Shown here in pieces: positions 6,547-14,283 of a stretch of DNA of 22,862 bases. This stretch comes from Clostridiales bacterium UBA3953. Lineage in GTDB: Bacteria > Bacillota > Clostridia > Oscillospirales > CAG-272. Made by a program: the position numbers and the translations under genes. Each line of letters opens with the position of its first letter. The first letter of the stretch is position 1. Where the stretch lies: positions 1 through 22,862 of the forward strand of contig DGDL01000018.1 of the NCBI GenBank assembly GCA_002385415.1, written 5' to 3'. The notes below the pieces were generated by a model. The model did no database searches. It worked only from the letters and a program-made list of their open reading frames with translations, and had not been told where the DNA came from.

Positions 6547-7308
6547 GTGGGCAAAATAATTGCCTTCGCCAATCAAAAGGGCGGGGTCGGAAAAACTACG
6601 TCGGCGGTCAACATAGCCGCCGCGGCCGGCCTGAAGGGCAAAAAGACACTGCTTATAGATATGGATCCGCAGGGGAACACCTCCAGCGGAGTAGGCGTAA
6701 ATAAAAAATCAATTAAACTTTCAACATACGACATGCTTATAAACAGAAGCAAAGCGTCGTCTTGTATAATGGAAACCGACTTTACAAACCTGTACGTTAT
6801 GCCGGCGAACATAACGCTTGCCGGAGCGGAGTTTGAGCTTGTAAATGCTGAAAACCGCGCGACCCGACTGAAAAATGCGCTTTTACCAATCAAAGATGAG
6901 TATGACTACATATTTATTGATTGCCCGCCGTCGCTCGGAATTCTGACGCTTAACGCGCTTGCCGCTGCAGACGGCGTTATAATTCCCCTTCAATGCGAAT
7001 ATTACGCGCTGGAAGGGCTTTATCAGCTCACACTTTCTATCGAACAGGTGAAAAGGCTTTATAACCCCTCGCTTGAAATTGTGGGCATACTTATTACAAT
7101 GTATAACGGAAGGCTAAACCTTTCATTGCAGGTAATGGACGAGCTTAAGAAATACTTTGCGGACAAGTTGTTTTCTTCGCTTGTTCCGCGTAATGTCAGA
7201 TTGAGCGAGGCTCCAAGTTATGGAAAGCCTATCCAGTATCACGACAAACATTGTGCCGGCGCTGTGTCATATAATGCGGTAACCGCCGAAGTGTTCGAGC
7301 GGATTTGA
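6547..7308 (+). CDS. parA: Chromosome-partitioning ATPase ParA (Soj)
   Basis: 253 residues from GTG 6547, giving the family N-terminus MGKIIAFANQKGGVGKTT. It is a deviant Walker A ATPase (KGGVGKTT, residues 11-18) that dimerises on DNA with ATP and, with ParB-parS, separates new origins. The Soj form also regulates DnaA. Other signatures are DMDPQGNTSSGVG, DYIFIDCPPSLGILTLNAL and the CEYYALEGL segment. The length is typical for chromosomal Soj without an N-terminal DNA-binding extension. It is transcribed with parB, 40 bases downstream, from a perfect promoter beside a parS site. Confidence 0.96.
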   Translation: MGKIIAFANQKGGVGKTTSAVNIAAAAGLKGKKTLLIDMDPQGNTSSGVGVNKKSIKLSTYDMLINRSKASSCIMETDFTNLYVMPANITLAGAEFELVNAENRATRLKNALLPIKDEYDYIFIDCPPSLGILTLNALAAADGVIIPLQCEYYALEGLYQLTLSIEQVKRLYNPSLEIVGILITMYNGRLNLSLQVMDELKKYFADKLFSSLVPRNVRLSEAPSYGKPIQYHDKHCAGAVSYNAVTAEVFERI

Positions 7309-7348
7309 GCAATCTGGTATGTAACGGACATAAAGGATGGTCGTAGAA

Positions 7349-8257
7349 ATGTCTAAACCCAAAACTACTGGACTCGGACGCGGGCTTGACGCGATTTTTG
7401 GTGAAAATTCGCTGCCCGGTAAGAGTGATGGTGTTATAATGTTGCGAGTCTCGGATATAGAACCGCGGCCGGGCCAACCCCGGAAAGATTTTGACCCCGA
7501 GGCGATGGCGCAGCTGGCAGACTCGATAGCGACGCACGGACTGATTCAGCCTGTGGTGGTTAGGCTTGAAGAAAACGGGCTTTATCAGATTATTGCAGGC
7601 GAACGCAGGTGGCGGGCGTCAAAGATGGCGGGGCTGACCGAAATTCCCGCTGTTATTGTGGATGCGGATGACCGCAAAGCCGCCGAGCTTGCGATAATAG
7701 AAAATATTCAGCGCGAAGATCTCAATCCAATCGAGGAAGCGGAGGCATATAAAGCGCTTGCCGAAGAGCATAATATGACACAGGAGGAAATATCAAGGCA
7801 AGTCAGCAAGAGCAGAAGCGCTGTTGCAAACGCTATGCGGCTGCTCGAGCTTCCGGACGATGTCATTGATATGGTGCGCAACAATGAGCTATCCGCAGGT
7901 CACGCCAGAGCGCTTTTGGGTCTCGGCGACTCTCGGAAAATATCAGAGCTGGCGCGCGCTGCAAAAGAGAGCGGAATGTCGGTGCGCATGCTCGAGCAAA
8001 CTGTTCGGGCAGCAAACAAGGCAGAGTCTTCCGATAAAGCGAGGACGGAGGAAAAAAAGGAAAAACCAACCCCTTCGCTAAAAGTCAACTATATAGAAGC
8101 GCTGCAAAATAAAATGACATCGATGCTTGGCCGGAAAGTAAATATAAGTAACCGTGGAAAAGACAAGAAAATTGAGATATACTATACAGACAATGACGAT
8201 TTAAACCAGATAATAATGCTGCTTTGCGGCGAAAATATATTTGACGAAACACTGTAA
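7349..8257 (+). CDS. parB: Chromosome-partitioning protein ParB (Spo0J), CTPase clamp
   Basis: 302 residues starting at ATG 7349 (MSKPKTTGLGRGLDAIFG, the usual start). An in-frame ATG at 7337 has no well-spaced ribosome site. ParB binds parS, closes as a CTP-dependent clamp and slides to form the partition complex. Visible motifs are the CTP-binding GERRWRA (84-90), ENIQREDLNP (about 115-124), a helix-turn-helix (TQEEISRQVSKSRSAVANAM, about 138-157) and an acidic/basic linker followed by a C-terminal dimerisation domain. The full family length is present. serS begins 10 bases after its stop. Confidence 0.96.
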   Translation: MSKPKTTGLGRGLDAIFGENSLPGKSDGVIMLRVSDIEPRPGQPRKDFDPEAMAQLADSIATHGLIQPVVVRLEENGLYQIIAGERRWRASKMAGLTEIPAVIVDADDRKAAELAIIENIQREDLNPIEEAEAYKALAEEHNMTQEEISRQVSKSRSAVANAMRLLELPDDVIDMVRNNELSAGHARALLGLGDSRKISELARAAKESGMSVRMLEQTVRAANKAESSDKARTEEKKEKPTPSLKVNYIEALQNKMTSMLGRKVNISNRGKDKKIEIYYTDNDDLNQIIMLLCGENIFDETL

Positions 8258-8267
8258 AGGAGCTACC

Positions 8268-9560
8268 ATGATAGACATCAAGTATATAAGAGAGAATCCG
8301 GACGAGGCAATAGAGCGTTTTAAGATGAAAGAACGTGACACCTCTGAAGAAATCGCCGAAATTCTCGAGCTTGACAAAAAGCGCCGCTCTATAATCGCTT
8401 TAAATGATCAGTTGAGAGCAGAGCAGAATCGCACTTCGAAGCTGGTGCCGCAATATAAAAAAGAAGGCAAGAATACCGACGAGATTTTTGCCGAGATGAA
8501 AAAGCTTTCGGCGCAGATAAAGGAAAACGATGCCGAGCTGGAGAAAATCGAGGCACGCTATAAGGAACTTATGCTCGGGCTTCCCAACCTTCCCGACCGC
8601 GACCTTAAGCCCGGGGGCAAGGAAAATAACGAGCCGCTGCGCTACTTTGGAGAGCCGCAAAAATTTGATTTCGAGCCCAAAAACCACGTTGACATCTGCA
8701 CAGAGCTTGGGCTTGTCGATTACAAACGCGGCGTGAAGCTGTCGGGCAACGGTTTTTGGGTCTATCGGGGACTGGGCGCAAAGCTCGAATGGGCGCTGCT
8801 CAACTATTTCATCGAAACGCACCTTTCGAACGGATATGAACTGGTACTTGTCCCACACATGCTTGGCTATGAATGCGGATTGACGGCGGGACAATTTCCA
8901 AAATTTGCCGGAGAAGTGTATTGGATTAATACGGACGAGGACGAGCGCCGCATGTTCATGCTTCCGACCGCCGAAACCGCGCTTGTATCGCTGCACCGCG
9001 ACGAGATACTTGCCGAATCGGATCTGCCGCTCAAGTATATAAGCTACACGCCTTGCTTCAGGCGCGAGGCGGGCTCGTACGGTGCGGAAGAGCGCGGAAT
9101 GGTGCGCGGGCATCAGTTCAACAAGGTCGAAATGGTCCAGTATACTACGCCCGAAAAATCCGACGAGGCGTTTGAAGAGCTCGTAACACATGCCGAAAAT
9201 CTCGTCAGGGGGCTGGGCTTCCATTTTCGCACCGTTAAACTGGCGGCGGGCGACTGCTCGGCATCGATGGCTCGTACCTATGACATTGAAATCCACATTC
9301 CCTCGATGAACGGTTACAAGGAAGTCAGCTCTGTGTCCAACGCACGCGACTATCAGGCACGCCGCGGAAACATCCGTTTCCGTCGCGCGGAGGGCGGCTC
9401 GATAGAGTATGTCCACACCTTGAACGGCAGCGGGCTTGCGACAAGCCGGATTCTGCCCGCAATAGTGGAACAGAACCAGCAAAAAGACGGCAGCGTCGTT
9501 GTGCCCGAAGTGCTGCGCAAATATGTCGGCACGGACGTAATCCGTAAAACCGAGATTTAA
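8268..9560 (+). CDS. serS: Seryl-tRNA synthetase
   Basis: 430 residues. It charges tRNA-Ser (and selenocysteine tRNA) with serine in the cytoplasm. The N-terminal MIDIKYIRENPDEAIERF leads into the long coiled-coil arm (about 25-110) that grips the tRNA. Class II motif 2 is seen as FRREAGSYGAEERGMVRGHQ, and motif 3 as LNGSGLATSRILPAIVEQNQ near the end. ATG 8268 is preceded by AAAGGAG at a good spacing. The open frame back to 8241 overlaps parB and is rejected. parA-parB-serS is an order also seen near the origin in other Firmicutes. Confidence 0.97.
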   Translation: MIDIKYIRENPDEAIERFKMKERDTSEEIAEILELDKKRRSIIALNDQLRAEQNRTSKLVPQYKKEGKNTDEIFAEMKKLSAQIKENDAELEKIEARYKELMLGLPNLPDRDLKPGGKENNEPLRYFGEPQKFDFEPKNHVDICTELGLVDYKRGVKLSGNGFWVYRGLGAKLEWALLNYFIETHLSNGYELVLVPHMLGYECGLTAGQFPKFAGEVYWINTDEDERRMFMLPTAETALVSLHRDEILAESDLPLKYISYTPCFRREAGSYGAEERGMVRGHQFNKVEMVQYTTPEKSDEAFEELVTHAENLVRGLGFHFRTVKLAAGDCSASMARTYDIEIHIPSMNGYKEVSSVSNARDYQARRGNIRFRRAEGGSIEYVHTLNGSGLATSRILPAIVEQNQQKDGSVVVPEVLRKYVGTDVIRKTEI

Positions 9561-9576
9561 AAAGGAACGGCTGGAA

Positions 9577-10107
9577 ATGATTTTTTCTGAGCTTCTTACA
9601 AGCCCGGAGATGTCCCTTGAGCTCGTGCTGTGGTCAATGTTTGCCGGCATCATCGCGGCATCGTTTATGGCGGTGTATAACCGCCATGTTCCGGGCAAAA
9701 TTGTGAGGCTGCTGTATAGCCGAGAAGCGCACAGTCCGGCAGATTCACTTACTCTCGAAGAGCTTGGGGTGGCAAAAAACCTGCTCATCCGCTGGTCATT
9801 GCGACGTGGGAGCTCACTGCTCAAGGTTGTGCATGAGTTTGATCCTTTTGCGGGCAATGCAGCGCTGAGAGCGGCAAATCCCAAGAGCCGAAAACGCAAC
9901 CTTCGACTACTCCGGTTTTATATTCCGCCGGAGGTGCACGAACGCGCCGAATTTATGTATATCCGAGAGGGTACATCCCTACTCATGGCGCTGATTTCTG
10001 TTGCGGTTTTTCTCGGGGTTGTATTTTTCTGTCTTGTGGCTATTCCCGGTCTGATAGACCTGCTCACCGCGCTTTTCAGGGAGATTGAAATATTCTTTGG
10101 CGTATAG
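9577..10107 (+). CDS. Two-TM membrane protein of unknown function
   Basis: 176 residues; I do not recognise the family. It begins 16 bases after serS with an AAGGA site. A membrane helix sits at each end (about 14-34 and 134-157), and between them is a basic soluble middle of about 100 residues, rich in Arg and Lys (NPKSRKRNLRLLRFY near 101-115). This middle part is predicted cytoplasmic by the positive-inside rule, although a PPEVHERAEF segment precedes helix 2. The C-terminus is short and amphipathic (LFREIEIFFGV). The context is the start of a run of envelope genes behind serS, so a role in envelope assembly is a guess from position only. Confidence 0.75.
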   Translation: MIFSELLTSPEMSLELVLWSMFAGIIAASFMAVYNRHVPGKIVRLLYSREAHSPADSLTLEELGVAKNLLIRWSLRRGSSLLKVVHEFDPFAGNAALRAANPKSRKRNLRLLRFYIPPEVHERAEFMYIREGTSLLMALISVAVFLGVVFFCLVAIPGLIDLLTALFREIEIFFGV

Positions 10108-10152
10108 TTGACAGGCTTTGTTTTGTCACAACACTGTAAAATAAAGGGGGAT

Positions 10153-10180
10153 TTCCGCGCGGAAGCCGTTCCGGCGGAAC
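10153..10180 (+). promoter_or_regulatory. Overlapping palindromes covering the MORN-gene translation start region
   Basis: Four alternating arms lie in order: TTCCG-CG-CGGAA (10153-10164), then GCCG, then TTCCG-G-CGGAA (10169-10179), the last extended to GTTCCG/CGGAAC. Any TTCCG can pair with any CGGAA, so three hairpins are possible, and the middle one excludes the other two. The last hairpin covers the only Shine-Dalgarno-like bases (GGCGGA), which end 9 bases before ATG 10187. It may be an RNA switch, a protein operator or a simple stabilising structure; the role is unproven. Confidence 0.5.
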
Positions 10181-10186
10181 AGCGTA

Positions 10187-11077
10187 ATGGCAAATAATCC
10201 AAACAGCCGTGCTCGTGCCCAATCAAAGCGAAAGCACATGAGCACCGGGGCTATACTGGCTATCACGGTGCTGATTGCGATTATATGTGTTGCGATCACC
10301 TTTTTGGGCATTTATCTTTCGGGCATACGATATATAAAAATAGACACCGACGGCGGAGGATATATAAAATTCTTCGGCAGAGTAGACAGTCTCGGTGCGC
10401 CGAGCCAGGGGCGGCTCTACTATTCGGACGGAACCACCGCCGAGGTTGACATGGCGACGGGTACGGTCACATACTCGAACGGCGATGTCTATGTAGGCGA
10501 GCTGAAAAATCTGCTCAAACACGGTCAGGGAAAAATGACATTTGCAACGGGCGATGTCTACGAGGGCGAGTTTAAGGAAGACACCATCACCGGAAAGGGA
10601 AAATTCAGCTTCTCGAACGGGGATACCTATGAAGGCGACCTTGTGGACGGAATAAAGGAAGGCTACGGCACCTATATATGGGGGGGCGACGGCTCGATGT
10701 ATATAGGTGAGTTTCATAACGATAAAAAGCACGGCAAAGGCAAATATATGTGGGCAGACGGCTCGTCTTACGAGGGCGATTACAAAGACGACCTCAAAAA
10801 CGGCTATGGGGTCTACAGGTTCTCAAACGGCGACGTCTACGAAGGCGAATTTGTCGACGACGTCCGCTCCGGTTACGGCAAGTATACATGGGCGAACGGC
10901 GAAATATATGAAGGCGAGTTTGCCGGCAATATGATGAACGGAATGGGCAAATATACATGGCCGCAAGGCAGGGTATATGAAGGCCTGTTTGAGAACGGTA
11001 AAATAGTGCGCACCGGCCAGCAAACGGGAGACGAGGAGCCGGCCCAGACCGAAAACTCTGCCGGTGAAAGTAACTGA
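10187..11077 (+). CDS. Membrane-anchored MORN-repeat protein
   Basis: 296 residues. A short basic N-terminus (RARAQSKRKH) is followed by a single membrane helix (about 21-45), which places the rest outside the cell. After a linker come eight MORN-type repeats of 23 residues (about 102-273). The pattern is YEGEF-x-DG-x-x-x-GxGxYxW-x-NGdx; the third repeat is one residue longer and the last is cut short. The tail is Glu/Asn-rich and low in complexity. MORN repeats bind lipids or proteins and stiffen complexes; in bacteria they are common but rarely understood. It lies 14 bases before the GT4-CsaB fusion, suggesting co-expression with envelope polymer genes. Its start is embedded in a palindromic leader. 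Confidence 0.88.
   Translation: MANNPNSRARAQSKRKHMSTGAILAITVLIAIICVAITFLGIYLSGIRYIKIDTDGGGYIKFFGRVDSLGAPSQGRLYYSDGTTAEVDMATGTVTYSNGDVYVGELKNLLKHGQGKMTFATGDVYEGEFKEDTITGKGKFSFSNGDTYEGDLVDGIKEGYGTYIWGGDGSMYIGEFHNDKKHGKGKYMWADGSSYEGDYKDDLKNGYGVYRFSNGDVYEGEFVDDVRSGYGKYTWANGEIYEGEFAGNMMNGMGKYTWPQGRVYEGLFENGKIVRTGQQTGDEEPAQTENSAGESN
10490..11005 (+). repeat. Tandem 69-base coding repeat (MORN units)
   Basis: Seven full and one partial copies of a 69-base unit encode the MORN motif. Conserved codons fall at TAxGAAGGCGA (YEGE), GGcTAyGGcAAgTAy and tcgAACGGCGAt. The third copy has one extra codon. The high similarity between copies makes copy-number change by recombination plausible. Confidence 0.8.
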
Positions 11078-11091
11078 CAGCGGTTAACCGA

Positions 11092-13329
11092 ATGAAGATA
11101 TTAATGACAACAATGAAGCTCGACATAGGCGGCGCCGAAACGCATATAGTCGAGCTGTGCGGAGAGCTGAAGCGGCGGGGACATGAGATTGTTGTAGCCT
11201 CAAACGGCGGTGTTTATGTCAAAACGCTGGAGGCTCAAGGCATCCGCCACATAAAGCTCCCGCTGCATAACAAACGTTTTTCATCAGTTTTGCGCTCATA
11301 TTTTGGGCTGAAAAGATTGATTCGGTCCGAAAATTTCGATATTGTCCACGCGCACGCACGCATACCGGCGTTTATATGCGGCAAACTGCGCAAGTGTTTG
11401 GGGTTCAGGTTTATAACCAGCGCGCACTGGGTATTTAAGGTCAACCCGCTGTGGAAAGCCATTACCGACTGGGGCGAGCGCAGCGTGGCTGTCAGCGCGG
11501 ACATAAAGCAATATCTTATTGATAACTATGGCGTCTGCTCGGATAATATCTCGCTGACCATAAACGGTATAGACACCGGAAAATTCAGCTCGAGCATTGA
11601 CGCAACGCCCTTTATAGATGAACTTGGGCTCAACAGGTCGGCGCGCAGAGTAGTCTGCGTCAGCCGCATAGACCGAGACCGCAGCCTTGCGCCTATTTTG
11701 CTTTGCAAGGCTGCGCCGGGGCTTAAAAAGCGGTTTCCCGACCTTGAAGTGGTTATTGTCGGCGACGGAGACGATTTTGCAAGGCTGGAGGCGGCCGCAA
11801 ACGAGGCGAACTCGACTGCGGACAGGCCTTTCGTCAAACTGTGCGGAGCGCGCACGGACATAAACCTTGCTATTGCGTCGGCAGATGTTTTTGTCGGCGT
11901 GTCGCGTGCGGCGCTCGAGGCTATGGCAGCCGAAAAGCCCTGCGTGCTTGCCGGCAATGAAGGCTATCTCGGCATATTCGATGAAAGCAAGCTTGAGATT
12001 GCCATTGATACGAATTTCTGCTGCCGCGGCTGCGATCCGACCACAGCCGAAGTGCTGGAAAGCGACATTGCCATGCTGCTGTCGTCGGATAATGAAGCGC
12101 TGGAGAAGATGGGCGCATATAACCGCCGGGTCATACAGCACCACTACTCGGTCAGTCGCATGGCAGACGATTACGAGGCGGCTTATGAAAAATTAAAGCC
12201 TTATCATCCCAAAAAACGAGGCGGCATTATACTCAGCGGCTATTATGGGTATCGCAACAGCGGCGACGACGCGCTGCTCGGCGTGATCGTAAATGCGATT
12301 AGAAACGAGCTGCCCGACGTGGCTATCGCGGCTCTGTCCAGGACGCCGCGCCAAACCGCCAAGCGGTATGGAATAGAGAGTGTGTGGCGGTTCAATTTAC
12401 TCAGCATCACCCGGCTTATGCGGAGCTCCAAGCTGTTTGTAAACGGCGGAGGCACGCTGCTGACAAACGAAATGACCTCGACACGCTCGCTTTGGTACTA
12501 TACATCGCTTATGCGGCTTGCAAAAAAGCTGGGTCTCGGCGTTATGCTTTATGCAAACGGTGTTGGGCCTGTTGTGGGCGAGCTTGGAGCAAAACTCGCG
12601 CGCGAGGCGCTACAGGATTGCGACATTATATCGCTGCGCGAGGCGCTGTCGCTCGAGGAGCTTGGGCGGCTGGGTGTCCAAAACAAAAATGTATATGTCA
12701 CAGCAGACCCCGCATTTATGCTTGCTCCCTGCGAGGACGAGTGGAAAAAGCATCTGCTTGCGCGTGAAGGGCTGGAGCCCGGCAAAGAGCATGTAGCCTT
12801 TGCCCTGCGCCGCAGCGAAGGGCTTGCCCCGGACTTTGAGGGCGAGATTGAAAAGGCTTGCAAGTCGCTGCGTGATCGGCATGGTCTTGTGCCGGTGTTT
12901 ATTGCAATGCAGCGGCCGAGCGATGTCGGACTTGCCCGCAGCCTTGCTGCAAAATCCGGCGGGTTGTGTATATCCGAGCTCACCGCACCCGAGCTGATAG
13001 CGCTTTTGTCGGTTTGCCGCTTCACGGTGGGTATGAGACTGCACTCGCTTATATATTCGGCGGTCGCCGGTACACCTGTGATACCTCTTTCGTACGACGT
13101 CAAAGTAGACGCGTTGATCGAAAGCATAAACTGTGCCTCAAGCGAAAAGGGCAGCATAAAACCGATATCGGTGAAAAGTCTTACCGCCGAGGCGCTAATT
13201 ACGGAGGCCGAGCGTGTCATTGCAAATCGCGATGCGATGGCTCGGCAGATTGCCTCTGCTGCAAAAGCGCTCGCCGAGCAGGCAAGCGAGAGCGCCAGGC
13301 TGCTTGCAGATCTGATGGAGAGACTTTAA
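11092..13329 (+). CDS. GT4 glycosyltransferase fused to CsaB-type polysaccharide pyruvyl transferase
   Basis: 745 residues, two enzymes in one chain. Residues 1-370 are a GT-B fold GT4 transferase: GGAETHIVELCGEL near the N-terminus, DIVHAHARIPAF, NGIDTGKF, VSRIDRDRS, VVIVGDGDD and the donor-site SRAALEAMAAEKPCVLAG. From Gly377 on it is a pyruvyl transferase of the CsaB family: GGIILSGYYGYRNSGDDALL at the N-terminus, VNGGGTLL, ANGVGPV and MRLHSLIYSAVAGTPVIPLSYD near the end. CsaB adds pyruvate ketal to a sugar of the secondary wall polymer, which lets SLH-domain proteins bind the wall. The fusion implies that the sugar is added and then pyruvylated by the same protein, at the inner face of the membrane. 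The LRR lipoprotein gene starts immediately after its stop. Confidence 0.92.
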   Translation: MKILMTTMKLDIGGAETHIVELCGELKRRGHEIVVASNGGVYVKTLEAQGIRHIKLPLHNKRFSSVLRSYFGLKRLIRSENFDIVHAHARIPAFICGKLRKCLGFRFITSAHWVFKVNPLWKAITDWGERSVAVSADIKQYLIDNYGVCSDNISLTINGIDTGKFSSSIDATPFIDELGLNRSARRVVCVSRIDRDRSLAPILLCKAAPGLKKRFPDLEVVIVGDGDDFARLEAAANEANSTADRPFVKLCGARTDINLAIASADVFVGVSRAALEAMAAEKPCVLAGNEGYLGIFDESKLEIAIDTNFCCRGCDPTTAEVLESDIAMLLSSDNEALEKMGAYNRRVIQHHYSVSRMADDYEAAYEKLKPYHPKKRGGIILSGYYGYRNSGDDALLGVIVNAIRNELPDVAIAALSRTPRQTAKRYGIESVWRFNLLSITRLMRSSKLFVNGGGTLLTNEMTSTRSLWYYTSLMRLAKKLGLGVMLYANGVGPVVGELGAKLAREALQDCDIISLREALSLEELGRLGVQNKNVYVTADPAFMLAPCEDEWKKHLLAREGLEPGKEHVAFALRRSEGLAPDFEGEIEKACKSLRDRHGLVPVFIAMQRPSDVGLARSLAAKSGGLCISELTAPELIALLSVCRFTVGMRLHSLIYSAVAGTPVIPLSYDVKVDALIESINCASSEKGSIKPISVKSLTAEALITEAERVIANRDAMARQIASAAKALAEQASESARLLADLMERL

Positions 13330-14190
13330 ATGAAAAGGCAGAAAAGTATAGTATATGCTGTTTTGCTTCTGGCTGTTGTCTCGATGCAGTTTGCCGGCTG
13401 TGCCGGAGAGCCGAGGCTCGAACCGGTTGTTACGCTCGGCGTTCCCGAAAAAGAAAAATTAATCGAGACAGTTCAGATTGACGATTTTATATTCAACATC
13501 TACGCCTCTTATGCCGAGCTTGTAAGCTATGAGGGTGACGATACCGACGTTATAATACCCGACGAGGCTGCGGGTAAGCTTGTGCTCAAGATAGGCGAAA
13601 AAGCCTTTTGGGGCAACAAAACGCTGAAAAACATTAAGCTTCCCGAGAATTTGCGCCATATAGACCGCTTCGCATTCCAGAAGTGTTCGGCGCTAGAGAC
13701 TGTCGAGTTCAACCAGCGGCTCGAAACCATAGACGACTATGCGTTCGCCCAAACGGCGCTGGTCGAGTTGAACCTTCCCGTTTCGCTGGCTTCGATAGGC
13801 AAGTACAGCTTCTCGGAATGTGTGGGATTCAAAGAGCTTGTCATACCGTCCCGTGTTATTTCTATCGGGAAATACGCCTTTTACGGCAATACAACGCTTG
13901 AATCGGTTACGTTCAACCAGCGGCTTGAAAAGTTGTCCGACCGCATGTTCTATAACTGCAGCTCGCTGCGCCACGTCGAGATTCCGAAGAACATAACCGA
14001 GATAGGCGGCTATGTGTTTGCCGGCTGCACGTCCCTTGAAACAATTGTTATACCAGAAGAGGTAACAAAGGTTGGAGAGGGCCAGTTCCACGGTTCGCCG
14101 AACGTCACCGTAATAACGCCGGCGGGATCGGCAGCCGCGAAGTTTTGCGAAAAAAACGGCGTCAACTGGCGCCAGCCGGACGAATCATAA
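13330..14190 (+). CDS. BspA-like leucine-rich-repeat lipoprotein
   Basis: 286 residues; the ATG directly follows the stop of the GT-CsaB gene, with GGAG 9 bases upstream, so translational coupling is likely. A basic leader and hydrophobic stretch end in a lipobox-like FAGC, with Cys24 as the likely lipid-modified residue (Phe rather than Leu at -3 is slightly atypical). After a spacer come about eight BspA-type repeats of 22-23 residues (about 88-265), with the pattern IGxxAFxxCxxLxxVxxPxxLxx. Each folds into one turn of an LRR solenoid. Such proteins sit on the outer face of the membrane or wall and mediate binding. The partner is unknown; position suggests the envelope polymer or a surface ligand. 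Confidence 0.9.
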   Translation: MKRQKSIVYAVLLLAVVSMQFAGCAGEPRLEPVVTLGVPEKEKLIETVQIDDFIFNIYASYAELVSYEGDDTDVIIPDEAAGKLVLKIGEKAFWGNKTLKNIKLPENLRHIDRFAFQKCSALETVEFNQRLETIDDYAFAQTALVELNLPVSLASIGKYSFSECVGFKELVIPSRVISIGKYAFYGNTTLESVTFNQRLEKLSDRMFYNCSSLRHVEIPKNITEIGGYVFAGCTSLETIVIPEEVTKVGEGQFHGSPNVTVITPAGSAAAKFCEKNGVNWRQPDES

Positions 14191-14283
14191 ATCTGCGGCA
14201 TAAACTTAAATTGAGAGTATCCGCAGAACACCAATATATCTCTTTAAAATAAATCTATTTAATTATACAGGAGCGCTAATACT

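Noticed and set aside
8400..9899. 499-codon open frame on the minus strand opposite serS
   Set aside because: It is antisense to a clear seryl-tRNA synthetase and shows no recognisable domain; long antisense frames are expected from the codon bias here.
10108..10142. TTGACA after the two-TM gene as a promoter for the MORN gene
   Set aside because: The nearest -10-like sequence (TAAAAT at 10137) is 23 bases away, well outside the usual 16-18.
10490..11005. CRISPR-like or satellite array
   Set aside because: The 69-base periodicity is in frame and encodes MORN motifs, so it is a protein repeat.
14192..14227. TCTGCGG/CCGCAGA inverted repeat after the LRR gene, a possible terminator
   Set aside because: A seven-base stem with a 22-base AT-rich loop and no directly following T-run is too weak to call.
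14211..14240. TTGAGA with TATATC as an aspartokinase promoter
   Set aside because: Both boxes deviate and the spacer is 18. A promoter somewhere in this gap is likely, but this particular one is not well supported.
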